A DNA stretch of 64,000 nt, taken from positions 146,123-210,122 of the forward strand of contig NZ_JAPNLE010000011.1 in NCBI RefSeq assembly GCF_026627925.1, in the 5' to 3' direction. Shown here in pieces: positions 22,632 through 32,222 of the stretch. The notes under the pieces are model-generated. The model worked only from the letters and a program-made list of their open reading frames with translations, had not been told where the DNA came from and did not search any database. Position numbers and translations under genes: made by a program. How positions within the stretch are numbered: the stretch's first letter is position 1; each line of letters opens with the position of its first letter. This DNA is from Cupriavidus sp. D39 (GTDB taxonomy: Bacteria; Pseudomonadota; Gammaproteobacteria; Burkholderiales; Burkholderiaceae).

Positions 22632-24146
22632 GTGACCACGACAAAACCCCTGATACTAGACCAGGATGCCCTACCGCCGGCTGAGATTGATTGCGCACAG
22701 ACGGAATGGTCGACACTCACGAGTCTGCGCTGTTCGCTGGAGGGCGTCGCCAAGTTCGGAAGTGATTCGGTCTACTGCGTAGAGTCAAGCCGTGAGCTGC
22801 TTTCGCACGTCACGAGCGCACTTCAGGCCATTGAGGCGTTGTGGTATGAGTGCGGAAATGTCTGCCAGGAAGATTCGTTTCATCGCATTTGTGCTAGTGC
22901 TGACCTTCTGAGTGGCTGGTTACTGAACGCGGTTGTCCCGCATGTTCAGAAACTTGAACGTGGCATGACAGAAGGTCTGTTTCCCACATGGAATACCCTG
23001 CTCACGTCTACCATGAGCATTGCTCGCTGGAACGCTCGGTGGTCTTGGCTGCGCTATAAGCAGCCATCTATCCGCTTTTGGACGATGGCATCTTACCTCT
23101 ACGAGGTTGCGGAGCGCTGGAGCAAGGAACAAAAAAATAGGTCGCTCGTGAATGACCAAGGACTATCTGTGTCCACGGAGCGAGAGTATGTAAGGCTTCT
23201 TTTTGGTCAGTGGGTAGCGCCCGCGTCGCTCTCGCCTGCCGCACAGTTCTTGATGGAAACACTGCTCGCTGGTTGTATGGGGAATCTAAGGATCGCCAGC
23301 CTAGCCGACGCAGGTACCCAAGAGCAGTTGGACCTATGCAGTGGTTTGATTGTCTTGCAGACCGCCCACAACATTCCTCGTGATCGCGTGCGTTACATCT
23401 CGCTGAGTCCACTTCGGGATCAGGTTTGTACAAAATTGTCCGATCTTATCGCCTCAGGCCAAGTGCAGGCAGATAGCGCATCGGAACTATTTCGGACGGT
23501 GGTTGGACGCCGGACACGTTATCTTGTGCGCATGGGACGGCGCACGGAGACCATGCGTATGGCTCGCGCATGCGTAGGATACCAGCGAATCTTGGGAAGC
23601 GTTCACGGCAAGCCATCGGCGGCAAGCCACGCGGCTATATTCGAATCCCTAGCTTGGTCCGACTGTCTTGTACTCGATCGCAGCGTCGACGGTTGCCGCC
23701 TCAGCCTACCAAAGCACGCAGATAATGCATTATGTGTTGGCGCACTGGTTGGCCTAAACAACGTTTACGACAATGAGTACTGCGTTGGCATGGTTCGCTG
23801 GTTGCGCCGAACCGACGCGGATGGCTGGGAGGCTGGTGTTTGGATGATGCGCGGGCAAATATCTGTGCAACGGATGCGCGTTGACGGCGGGGTGTGGCCT
23901 TCCCAGAATATCAGTGAGGTCGTCATCACAGTGGTCGATGCTAGCAAGACCTCAATGCACCAAGTGCTGGCTATACTTCCCAAACATAGTTCCCGTGCAA
24001 TCAAGAAGATTGATGCCGAGACTCACAACGTACAATATACAGTCCGGCTTTGCCTTCACCCCGGCGCGGATTTCGATCTCGTCATATTAGATCAGATGGA
24101 ACCGACAATTTATAAACTATCGCCAGCGGAATCGTTGCCTCACTAA
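22632..24146 (+). CDS. Unrecognised 504-residue protein
   Basis: I do not recognise the family. The start is placed at the GTG at 22632 because AAAAGGA lies about 6 bases upstream; in-frame ATGs at 22551 and 22626 are alternatives. No signal peptide or membrane segment is visible, so it is probably cytoplasmic. The N-terminal two thirds look helical and Trp-rich. The C-terminal 150 residues look beta-rich, with VGMVRWLRRTDADGWEAGVW, which recalls the beta-barrel of PilZ-like proteins, but the RxxxR and D/NxSxxG motifs that bind c-di-GMP are not seen. It lies just before an EAL-domain gene and after the glycosylation genes, so a link to signalling or envelope biology is possible but only inferred. 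Confidence 0.6.
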   Translation: MTTTKPLILDQDALPPAEIDCAQTEWSTLTSLRCSLEGVAKFGSDSVYCVESSRELLSHVTSALQAIEALWYECGNVCQEDSFHRICASADLLSGWLLNAVVPHVQKLERGMTEGLFPTWNTLLTSTMSIARWNARWSWLRYKQPSIRFWTMASYLYEVAERWSKEQKNRSLVNDQGLSVSTEREYVRLLFGQWVAPASLSPAAQFLMETLLAGCMGNLRIASLADAGTQEQLDLCSGLIVLQTAHNIPRDRVRYISLSPLRDQVCTKLSDLIASGQVQADSASELFRTVVGRRTRYLVRMGRRTETMRMARACVGYQRILGSVHGKPSAASHAAIFESLAWSDCLVLDRSVDGCRLSLPKHADNALCVGALVGLNNVYDNEYCVGMVRWLRRTDADGWEAGVWMMRGQISVQRMRVDGGVWPSQNISEVVITVVDASKTSMHQVLAILPKHSSRAIKKIDAETHNVQYTVRLCLHPGADFDLVILDQMEPTIYKLSPAESLPH

Positions 24147-24345
24147 GCAGACCACCAGCAATAGTAAGGGGCGCGTGGTATGGCTTTCTTGTGACACGGC
24201 TTCCCGGACTAGAAGGGCTGAGCGGTGTGAGAAGCCGTTTTCGTTCGAAATACAACCACCAAAATAGAACGATAATTGCGGCGCTCTATCGTATCGCCTT
24301 CTATGACATATTTCTCTCCCGCTTCGATCTTTCTCGCAAAATGAA

Positions 24346-26004
24346 ATGACTGCTGCACACTCAGTAGACCCAGGCGTTCTAGAGTTAATTCGAGAGGGCG
24401 TCATTATCCTCGGACCGACCGGTCGAATCAGCCATATGAACTCTGCGGCATCCCGCTTGACGGGCTGGAAGCTGCAGGAGGCCCAAGGGAAAATCATCAA
24501 CCAATTTCTACATTTCTACGATCCAGTAGGGAAACCGGTTGTTCTAGAGCCTTATCGCAATACGCCGATACAGCGCGATTTGGTGCTAGTGAGACGCGAT
24601 GGTCGCATGGTACACGTTTCGTGCCGGTTCTTGGAGTTTCCTTCGTCTGTGGAGGCTAACAGCCAAGCATTGGTGCTACGCGACCGACGCCGAGTGGAGC
24701 GCATGGCTCGTCATCTTTATAATCTAAGTTCTATTGACCCTCTAACAGGACTGATCAATCGAAGGGCCTTCATTCGTGAGATAGAGAAACGGCGGCTTCT
24801 ACCTGAGCAATGGGTTATGGAAATTCACGTCGACTGGATCGGCGCGACATATTCTTTAGCTATCGGCGAGTCTTTTGATGGATTGATGAAGAGAGTTGCT
24901 GAACTTCTAGAAATCTACTCGGCTATCAGTAAATCCGTGGTGGCCAGGTTGGGAGAAAGTACTTTCGGCGTTGCGTTCTCGGCGGACACGCAAGCGATTG
25001 CGCTTACTTGGTGCTCTCGCCTTCAAGAGCTTCTATCGAGTTTTGAGCATCAAAAGGATGATCGCGCGCTTGAACTTATACCTGCCGTTGGACTGGTCCA
25101 AATCACTCCTTTGTACGGTGCCAGCTCGATCTTGGACGCCGCTCACGTGGCTAGCCTCATAGCCAGAGGCAATGGCCAACCTTCCATATACGTCGTAGAA
25201 CCAAACGACATCGTAGTTCAACGGCATTACGAAAGAGCCAACGTTCACAGTCAGGTCAGTGACGTGCTACGAACAGAGAAGATTGAACTATTCTATCAAC
25301 CTATCGTTCCTCTACTCGAGCCCGAGACGGAGCCCGGAGACCGCTTCGAGATGCTGTGCCGGATAGCTGATGATCAGGGTAGGAATATTTCTGCGTTCGG
25401 TCTTATCTCTGCTGCCGAGAATCACAACTTGGTCGGCAGGTTGGACCGACTCATCGTCAAGCACGCGTTCTCCAGTCTAGCACAGGTTTATTGCGACTCT
25501 CTGGCCCGAACTCTTGTCAGCGCATCTATAAATTTATCTGCAAGTTCTCTTGGTGACGAAACGCTCCTTCAACTAATTCTGACAGAGTTTGATCTAGGAT
25601 TAATTAAACCTCAGCAGATATGCTTTGAAATTACCGAATCTTCTTCGATTAAAGACTTTGCCGAAGCGCGATCTTTCATAGCTCAGCTACGAAATATTGG
25701 ATGTTCGTTTTCATTGGACGACTTTGGGAGCGAGAGCGCATCGCTTATTCGGTTAGTAGAACTTGGCGAGCTCGACTACTTGAAGATAGATGGGGCTCTT
25801 ATCCAACGGCTAGACCAAGACCCCGTGGCCATAGACGTTGTCGCAGCGATCAGCCAGATAGCCGCGCGTCTGAACATGAAAACCGTTGCGGAGTTTGTTG
25901 ACCGTGATCCACTCTTAGCTCCATTGCGGGAGATCGGGATTGACTACATCCAGGGTTATTACGTCGGAGAGCCGCGATCGCTAAGCAGTATCAGGTATGG
26001 ATGA
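24346..26004 (+). CDS. PAS-GGDEF-EAL c-di-GMP signalling protein
   Basis: 552 residues, soluble. A PAS domain occupies about residues 8-105 (ILGPTGRISHMNSAASRLTGW). The GGDEF domain (about 125-290) is degenerate: the signature reads RLGESTFGVAF, so GGDEF is replaced by GESTF and cyclase activity is unlikely. The EAL domain (about 310-545) has EML in place of EAL, keeping the catalytic Glu, and retains SINLSASSL, FEITES, LDDFGSE, LDYLKIDGALI and IDYIQGYY. It therefore probably hydrolyses c-di-GMP, with the PAS and dead GGDEF domains acting as sensors. No strong ribosome site is seen before the ATG. It is monocistronic or follows the unrecognised gene after a 200-bp gap. Confidence 0.9.
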   Translation: MTAAHSVDPGVLELIREGVIILGPTGRISHMNSAASRLTGWKLQEAQGKIINQFLHFYDPVGKPVVLEPYRNTPIQRDLVLVRRDGRMVHVSCRFLEFPSSVEANSQALVLRDRRRVERMARHLYNLSSIDPLTGLINRRAFIREIEKRRLLPEQWVMEIHVDWIGATYSLAIGESFDGLMKRVAELLEIYSAISKSVVARLGESTFGVAFSADTQAIALTWCSRLQELLSSFEHQKDDRALELIPAVGLVQITPLYGASSILDAAHVASLIARGNGQPSIYVVEPNDIVVQRHYERANVHSQVSDVLRTEKIELFYQPIVPLLEPETEPGDRFEMLCRIADDQGRNISAFGLISAAENHNLVGRLDRLIVKHAFSSLAQVYCDSLARTLVSASINLSASSLGDETLLQLILTEFDLGLIKPQQICFEITESSSIKDFAEARSFIAQLRNIGCSFSLDDFGSESASLIRLVELGELDYLKIDGALIQRLDQDPVAIDVVAAISQIAARLNMKTVAEFVDRDPLLAPLREIGIDYIQGYYVGEPRSLSSIRYG

Positions 26005-26447
26005 TTGCTCTAGCCGCCGGCCGCTTGCCACTGCACGATCTTGTCGCGCCAAGCGCCAAGCCTCCTGCGGCGACATGCAACTAGACGGCAGCGGTGCCGC
26101 CGTGCTATCGCGGCTAAACTGCTCAGCGAGTTGGGCTCGATGGGCAATGGTGTCGCGATAAGGTATTGCGATAACATTCTGTCGATAATAATTGGCAACT
26201 TCGACGATGGCCAGGACGACGAAGACGCTCCGAAAGACACTGGCGCTTGGCATAGTCAAGGTCTTGAAACGTAAGCGTCAGCGGAACCCGTCTGGCGAGT
26301 AGCGGGCATCGATGAGAAGGCAACGGATTCACGGTAGGCGGGAGTGGAGCGATGGCCGGTACGAGCGGACGAGCAAAGGCAAGGCATGACCGACACGGTA
26401 TGAATCCCGCCGTAAGCCGCTCGATCATCTGCCTCCGCCCCTCAAAC
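26005..26447. other. Flank of the IS4-type element, no confident gene
   Basis: About 440 bp between the EAL gene and the insertion sequence. A 90-residue minus-strand frame (25981-26259) is open but shows no family feature and overlaps the end of the EAL gene. The last 9 bp (26439-26447, CCCTCAAAC) are the left target duplication of the element. Confidence 0.4.
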
Positions 26448-27932
26448 CATGCGGTTATACACAACTGTCTCCATCATCGACGGATCGTAACCCTCGCAAA
26501 GTCTTCGCAGCGACATGAACTTCTTTCAGGCCAAGCCAAATCGTCTTCACGCCGGGCTCGCCATCGCTCTTGCGGCCGAGGAAGCCGCCAAGTCGTGCAA
26601 TCAGGCGAAGCACTTCATTCAGCGTTGGCTTGGCAGGCTGTTTGACACGGGTCAGCAGGTAGGCGCCTCGTATTTCATCCGGGTCGAAGAACAAGTCAGC
26701 GTCCAGATCCGGACAAGTGCGTCCGAGTCGCATCAGATGCGCTATGCGCCAAGCGACGACCATGAACAACGCCAAAGCGCGCTCAAGACGTTCTATTGCC
26801 GACAACTGGAGCGCTTCAACGCGACAGGCGTTCTTCAGGATGTTGAACAGCGTCTCTATCTCCCAGCGCGCGCGGTACCAGTCAATAAGCTCTCTCGCAT
26901 CGTCCAGACCGGCTGCACTGCGATTTGTCAGGAGGCGCCACTCGATTGGCTTGACGCCGGCAGGCGCATCAAACTCACGTGCAACGATGCTCGTCGCCGC
27001 GACCGTCTTGCCCTTACCTGCAGGCAGATCAACCCGTTGCACCCAGAGTTGCTGGCGCACGGTGCGGGCTTTGATGCCATGGCGCGATCCCATTGTGAAA
27101 GCGATCTCGCCAATGGGCTTGCCGCTGACCGTGCGTTGCCACAGCTTCTCGCCATCCGGCAGGCAGCGATTGTGGGTAGCACGAATAAGCCAGTCAGCGG
27201 GCGTACCGAGTTCTTGGGTACGCAGCATCAACGCCATCAAATCTGCTTCACGGTCAGCGACGTAGACCAAGCGTGTGCTGGGCAGCTCCACGGCCATTTC
27301 GGCAATGCGCTCGTAACCTTCAATCCAACGCAAGCTTTCCTTTGGGCCGCCGCGTTTGCCGAATTTATCCCGCTTCTCGCGCGCCCACATCCATGCGTCC
27401 AGCACACCAAGTGGTTCGCGTTGCGGCGTGACGGCGTAGGTAGCGATACATACCCCGCTGCGCCTCATAGCTAAGCGGCCCCAGTCCGGTCGCCCCTTGA
27501 CCGTTAAAATCAAGTTCCGTTGTATCCTGCAAGCACAGCACGACTGGTTCAGCCCCCATTCTCTGCTGAGTCTGCTGCCAGTGCGGCGTCAGAATATCGC
27601 GCCAGTCAACGCTGTCGTTGCCAAAGAAGCGATACGCTCCCATGGTCTCGCTCCAGCCGTGGCACGCCTTCGGTACGCTGGCCATCGGATCGGCCGCAAA
27701 TCGCTCCATCAACATCCTCGCTCGCTTGTCGAGGCGCGCATCACCGAGATCCAGGTGGGCAAACTCAGTCGCTGCCCAGTGTGTCGATTCAATCGTCAAC
27801 GCGTCACCCAAAATGCGACAGTAAACGCGAGACTTAGAGAGTTTACAAGTGCCGCTTCAAGTCGTTGAAAGTAAACGTTTTTCGTAGGCGCTTCAGTCGC
27901 TTGGGAGTGTCAAAGATGTGTAAAACCGCATG
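26448..27932 (-). mobile_element. Complete IS4-family (IS50-like) insertion sequence with 9-bp target duplication
   Basis: The ends are 19-bp inverted repeats: CATGCGGTTATACACAACT at 26448-26466 and, on the other strand at 27914-27932, the same with two mismatches. They resemble the TTATACACA core of IS50 ends. CCCTCAAAC occurs directly outside both ends (26439-26447 and 27933-27941), a perfect 9-bp duplication of the size typical for this group. The intact duplication suggests insertion by ordinary transposition, not long ago. Its transposase is frameshifted. Confidence 0.92.
26455..27811 (-). pseudogene. IS4-family Tn5-type transposase, frameshifted
   Basis: The N-terminal part (MGDALTIESTHWAATEFAHLD, from 27811) is the transposase DNA-binding domain. 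It includes CLQDTTELDFNGQ with the first catalytic Asp and GLGPLSYEAQRGMY. The remainder is in another frame (26455 to about 27440) and includes YVADREADLMALM with the second Asp and WYRARWEIETLFNILKNACR with the YREK-like motif and catalytic Glu. The frames part just after GMY near 27445, where a few bases seem missing before TYAVTPQREPLGVL. All three catalytic residues are present, so only the frame break stops activity. The stop codon lies inside the inverted repeat. Confidence 0.9.
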
Positions 27933-27994
27933 CCCTCAAACAGGTACGGATAGATCACCTTTCGATTCTCTTTAATCTAAGCGAAAAACCCATT

Positions 27995-28889
27995 GTGACA
28001 GTGCCAGACTTCTTTCTTCAAAACAATATTGATAACCTTTCTAAGTCCGCGACCACGCTATCGAAGCTCGGTATCTTTGCCGGCGGCGTCTGTATCACTT
28101 TCTATTCCTTAGAAATTGGCTACTTTCCGCAGGAACTCTCGGTCGGCGACGGAGTGCTTTTTTGATGGCCGCTGGGTGTTTTGGTATCGTTTACGCACTC
28201 TTCGTTACTGGCCTTGTCTCGTTAGGCATATTCTTCTCCCCAGTTATCCGTAGGCTCTTCGGTTTGCTTGCTTGGGGCATCAATCGATTCAGCAGGCATC
28301 CAAAGAAACCTGAATATGACCTTGCGCCGTTTGCGTGGGTTAGTGCCGTGCTGTCCATATTCGCGTTGACTGTAATCGTTGCGATTGGGACGCGGGAAAC
28401 CACTGCCTACTGGAATCTTCCTCTGCTGTCCCTGGGATTATATCTATTCTATTCGATTTACCTTTCGGCCGGAAAAAAGCTGAAAAAGATTGAATCTGTC
28501 CAGAAAGCCGTCGTGCACACGACGAGAAGGAGAAAATCGCGAAAATAGGAGATCCGGAACGACTCAGACGGGCCCAGTTGGCCAGTATGTTAACAATACT
28601 GCTCATGCCGCTACTCCTTGGACGCGTTTCTGGTCAGATTCTCGATGCAGCCATGCGGTTCGCCAAGGTCCGGCTGGAGCATCCGGCAATCTTTGTCAAA
28701 TCGCCGTACGCACTAATGTTACCTAATAACCTGGTCTCAAAGGAGCACGGAAGTCTAGCGGAATATACAAGATTTGACGGCACGGTCGTGCTCTTCAACG
28801 GCTTCGGCAAGAACACGATCGTCTCCTTCCCTGACGGGGAAACGACCCGCACACTCAAAATTCCGAATGACCAGATAATAGTTGAATAG
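27995..28889 (+). CDS. Unrecognised inner-membrane protein, two frameshifts
   Basis: Three frames join into one protein of about 298 residues. The first runs from a GTG at 27995 (VTVPDFFLQNNID) with a TM segment near LGIFAGGVCITFYSL. At a T6 run (28158-28163) one more T continues the frame into LMAAGCFGIVYALF. A second one-base shift near 28518 joins QKAVVHT to HDEKEKIAKIGDPERL and the last segment. About five hydrophobic segments are visible, then a soluble tail of about 70 residues ending NDQIIVE. No motif identifies a function. The start is uncertain. It lies directly after the insertion sequence. Confidence 0.5.
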
Positions 28890-29172
28890 CCTTGAGTTGA
28901 GCACGCTCTTTGACTCGCAATCTCGGGTCCACCCTAGTAGGGGTCATCGTACTTTTTTCCAAAACCTGGCGGTCGGTGGCTGGAAAGCCTGGCGCAGCAA
29001 GGGTTAGTCGTTGCTGACCAACTGTGATATATCACTAAACACAAGCTTTTGAATTACATAGCCTTTTCGATGCAATCCGCCAGAATTCGCACAAAAAGTA
29101 CGATGACCCCGATTACCGCGCAACTGTCCCGACCACAAAAATTTCGCAAAAATGAATCGAGTCGGACAGCGA

Positions 29173-31995
29173 TCATGATGCCCGTTGCAACGGAAATTTG
29201 ACCGTAAACTTCGTTTTTCCTTGATAACTTTCTGCCTGAACGGCACCACGATGAAGTTTCGCGATTTTACTAACAAGATAGAGCCCCAGCCCGGATCCGG
29301 GGAACAATTTTCCCTCCCTACCTCGGTAATTCTTTTGAAATAGCATTGGTAACTCATTTTCCGCAATCGGGTTTCCCTCATTCACTACGCTAATCTCGAG
29401 CTCCTCGTTTATGTTGAGCGTGACCGAGACGCAAACTGGTCGTCCCGGATATGAGTGCCGTATAGCATTGGCGATCAGATTCCGAATCGCTATCCGTAAC
29501 AACTCTACGTCACAGGAGCAAAGTGGAACAGCCGTTGGCACATCCAGCAACATTCGGTCCTCGGGCCACTCTGCCACAAGGTCCTGCAGCAACGTAATCA
29601 CAGAGCACCGGTCGAATCGGCGCGCGTCGAAGGAATTAGCTCGATCTAGCGTGAGATAGTCATCCATCATGATACGCATACGCTGCACTGCAGCACGAAT
29701 ATTTTGATGTCGCTGCTGATCCTTGACGGACAATACTTCCATACTCTCGGATAATCTCTGCATGAGGATGTCGATCACCGCCAAGGGGGCGCGAAACTCA
29801 TGCGAGACCATTGCGACAAGTTCTCTATATTCTCGATTGGAGGTCCGTTCTTCTTGCAACGTGACATTCACTTCGTCGACGAGATCCCGCAGGCCCTCCT
29901 CCAGGATCTCGCGGATATCCAATTGGGAGGATATGAGCGCGTTTCCTTTCGCTATTGGCACTGCGCTTATGGCATTGTCTTGAATATCCAGCTCCGGTTG
30001 GACCTGGCGTTCGCCTATACGCCGCGAGAGAGCAAGATTAGCGGCGCCGAGCGCCAGGTATGTCAATGCCATCGCTTCCAACGCGATCTCACGGACGGAC
30101 TCCATTGAGCCCACGAACGGAACATCGATAAACTGTGAGAGCAAGATCAAACTGTAGGCAGCGTGCGCAACCAGAAAGTATCCTAGCCATCTCCGCCGGC
30201 TTCTCAAATAATGGATAGATCTCAGAAGCAAAAGAAGAATAGCAACTCCGGTGGTCTGAATCAGGACCATCTCCTCGGTCTCATGATGGCCCGATCGTTC
30301 CGCTAATATGCCGAGCACGCATGCAATGACAGCGAAACTGGCATAGCATCGCCAGTACCTTGTGGAGTGTGACATCTGCCCGTAAAGCCCCAGGAAACTT
30401 ATCGCCGCAACGGCCTGCCAAATCAGCCACAGCATACATGGGCTTGTTTGGGAAAAGAAATTCGCGCTGCCAAGCGACGGCATCAATAAACCCAGCAGAC
30501 AAGCATGTATTATTAGCAGCGAAGCGGCATTGAAGACGACAGAAGAGACGGCATGATCACCCATGCCACGCCAATATAGAAGCTGGAAGAGTAGTAATCC
30601 CAATCCACTGGCGAAGAACAGGCTATAATATAGCGAATCCGCAGACCAGCGGGAGTTGATTTGTGCAACTGGAATAAGCCTTAGCCGTAGATGACCGGAG
30701 GATGCAGACGTAAATCGTAGCATATCCAATTGGGAGGATATGAGCGCGTTTCCTTTCGCTATTGGCACTGCGCTTATGGCATTGTCTTGAATATCCAGCT
30801 CCGGTTGGACCTGGCGTTCGCCTATACGCCGCGAGAGAGCAAGATTAGCGGCGCCGAGCGCCAGGTATGTCAATGCCATCGCTTCCAACGCGATCTCACG
30901 GACGGACTCCATTGAGCCCACGAACGGAACATCGATAAACTGTGAGAGCAAGATCAAACTGTAGGCAGCGTGCGCAACCAGAAAGTATCCTAGCCATCTC
31001 CGCCGGCTTCTCAAATAATGGATAGATCTCAGAAGCAAAAGAAGAATAGCAACTCCGGTGGTCTGAATCAGGACCATCTCCTCGGTCTCATGATGGCCCG
31101 ATCGTTCCGCTAATATGCCGAGCACGCATGCAATGACAGCGAAACTGGCATAGCATCGCCAGTACCTTGTGGAGTGTGACATCTGCCCGTAAAGCCCCAG
31201 GAAACTTATCGCCGCAACGGCCTGCCAAATCAGCCACAGCATACATGGGCTTGTTTGGGAAAAGAAATTCGCGCTGCCAAGCGACGGCATCAATAAACCC
31301 AGCAGACAAGCATGTATTATTAGCAGCGAAGCGGCATTGAAGACGACAGAAGAGACGGCATGATCACCCATGCCACGCCAATATAGAAGCTGGAAGAGTA
31401 GTAATCCCAATCCACTGGCGAAGAACAGGCTATAATATAGCGAATCCGCAGACCAGCGGGAGTTGATTTGTGCAACTGGAATAAGCCTTAGCCGTAGATG
31501 ACCGGAGGATGCAGACGTAAATCGTAGCATGAAGCGTGAAGATCCCGAGGCAGTCGTCCCGATCTGCAAAGCTGGCTTCCAATGTTCAAACTCGCGAACA
31601 TGCGGTCTCCCATCTTGCCGCTCTTCTAACAGCCCATTATAGCTAACCGCATAAAGATGTATATTGCTCACGAGCGGCTGGGAGAGTTCAATCAACGACT
31701 CCTCAATCCGTTGGCCTGGCTGTAGAGCGAGTTCAAAGCTCACCCATGTTGTTCCAGCCCGATAGGATATACCCTTTGAATTTTGGCGATGGCGGAACAA
31801 TCCGGCCAGAAGGAAGACCTGCTCCGTAGTTAGAATGCCATCATCATCGTTAAATATCGCGATTTTCTGGATGTACTCGGATTGCAGGTTTGCATTCACT
31901 GAATGTCGATAAGCGCTATAGAAACCAAATCCGATTGAAAGGAGAATGATGGTAAGGAGGAGACCAGCTTCTCGGTTGAAAATAATCCGTAACAT
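29173..31995 (-). CDS. 7TM-type sensor histidine kinase with duplicated membrane domain
   Basis: 940 residues. It starts with a TM segment and a periplasmic 7TMR-DISMED2-like domain (residues about 40-155), followed by a seven-helix membrane domain that occurs twice in tandem (269 residues each). The kinase core follows: H-box MVSHEFRAPL, N-box IRNLIANAIRHS, G-box GSGLGLYLVSKI. A normal protein of this build would have about 671 residues. It is the last gene of an apparent three-gene set on the minus strand (response regulator 33721-34425, Cache-GGDEF protein 32223-33685), 227 bp after the second gene. The likely partner is that response regulator. With the duplicate, the protein would have about 14 helices after the sensor, so function is doubtful unless the duplication is an assembly artefact. 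Confidence 0.88.
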   Translation of the reverse strand: MLRIIFNREAGLLLTIILLSIGFGFYSAYRHSVNANLQSEYIQKIAIFNDDDGILTTEQVFLLAGLFRHRQNSKGISYRAGTTWVSFELALQPGQRIEESLIELSQPLVSNIHLYAVSYNGLLEERQDGRPHVREFEHWKPALQIGTTASGSSRFMLRFTSASSGHLRLRLIPVAQINSRWSADSLYYSLFFASGLGLLLFQLLYWRGMGDHAVSSVVFNAASLLIIHACLLGLLMPSLGSANFFSQTSPCMLWLIWQAVAAISFLGLYGQMSHSTRYWRCYASFAVIACVLGILAERSGHHETEEMVLIQTTGVAILLLLLRSIHYLRSRRRWLGYFLVAHAAYSLILLSQFIDVPFVGSMESVREIALEAMALTYLALGAANLALSRRIGERQVQPELDIQDNAISAVPIAKGNALISSQLDMLRFTSASSGHLRLRLIPVAQINSRWSADSLYYSLFFASGLGLLLFQLLYWRGMGDHAVSSVVFNAASLLIIHACLLGLLMPSLGSANFFSQTSPCMLWLIWQAVAAISFLGLYGQMSHSTRYWRCYASFAVIACVLGILAERSGHHETEEMVLIQTTGVAILLLLLRSIHYLRSRRRWLGYFLVAHAAYSLILLSQFIDVPFVGSMESVREIALEAMALTYLALGAANLALSRRIGERQVQPELDIQDNAISAVPIAKGNALISSQLDIREILEEGLRDLVDEVNVTLQEERTSNREYRELVAMVSHEFRAPLAVIDILMQRLSESMEVLSVKDQQRHQNIRAAVQRMRIMMDDYLTLDRANSFDARRFDRCSVITLLQDLVAEWPEDRMLLDVPTAVPLCSCDVELLRIAIRNLIANAIRHSYPGRPVCVSVTLNINEELEISVVNEGNPIAENELPMLFQKNYRGREGKLFPGSGLGLYLVSKIAKLHRGAVQAESYQGKTKFTVKFPLQRAS
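29915..31528. repeat. 807-bp perfect-looking tandem duplication within the histidine kinase gene
   Basis: The block starting ATATCCAATTGGGAGGATAT at 29915 recurs at 30722, and the two 807-bp copies (29915-30721 and 30722-31528) look identical throughout. 807 is a multiple of three, so the frame is kept and the protein gains exactly 269 residues. No mobile-element ends are visible at the junction. Confidence 0.95.
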
Positions 31996-32222
31996 GATGG
32001 CAAAGTCGTCAAAGGATACATCTGCTAGGCACTCTCCGGAGATAAATGGGTGTTATCTCCTCCGGCGATCGGGAATCGGATCCGCCGCGGAGGCACTGCA
32101 GACCGTATGCAAGGCTCTGGTCTCAGAGCACGAAAGAATGCAGCCGCCGTCGGGCACCCCACAAGAGTCGGTGCAAAAAGCCCCCTCTCAAGGTTGGTTT
32201 AGTTCTTATAGTTCTGTAGTTT

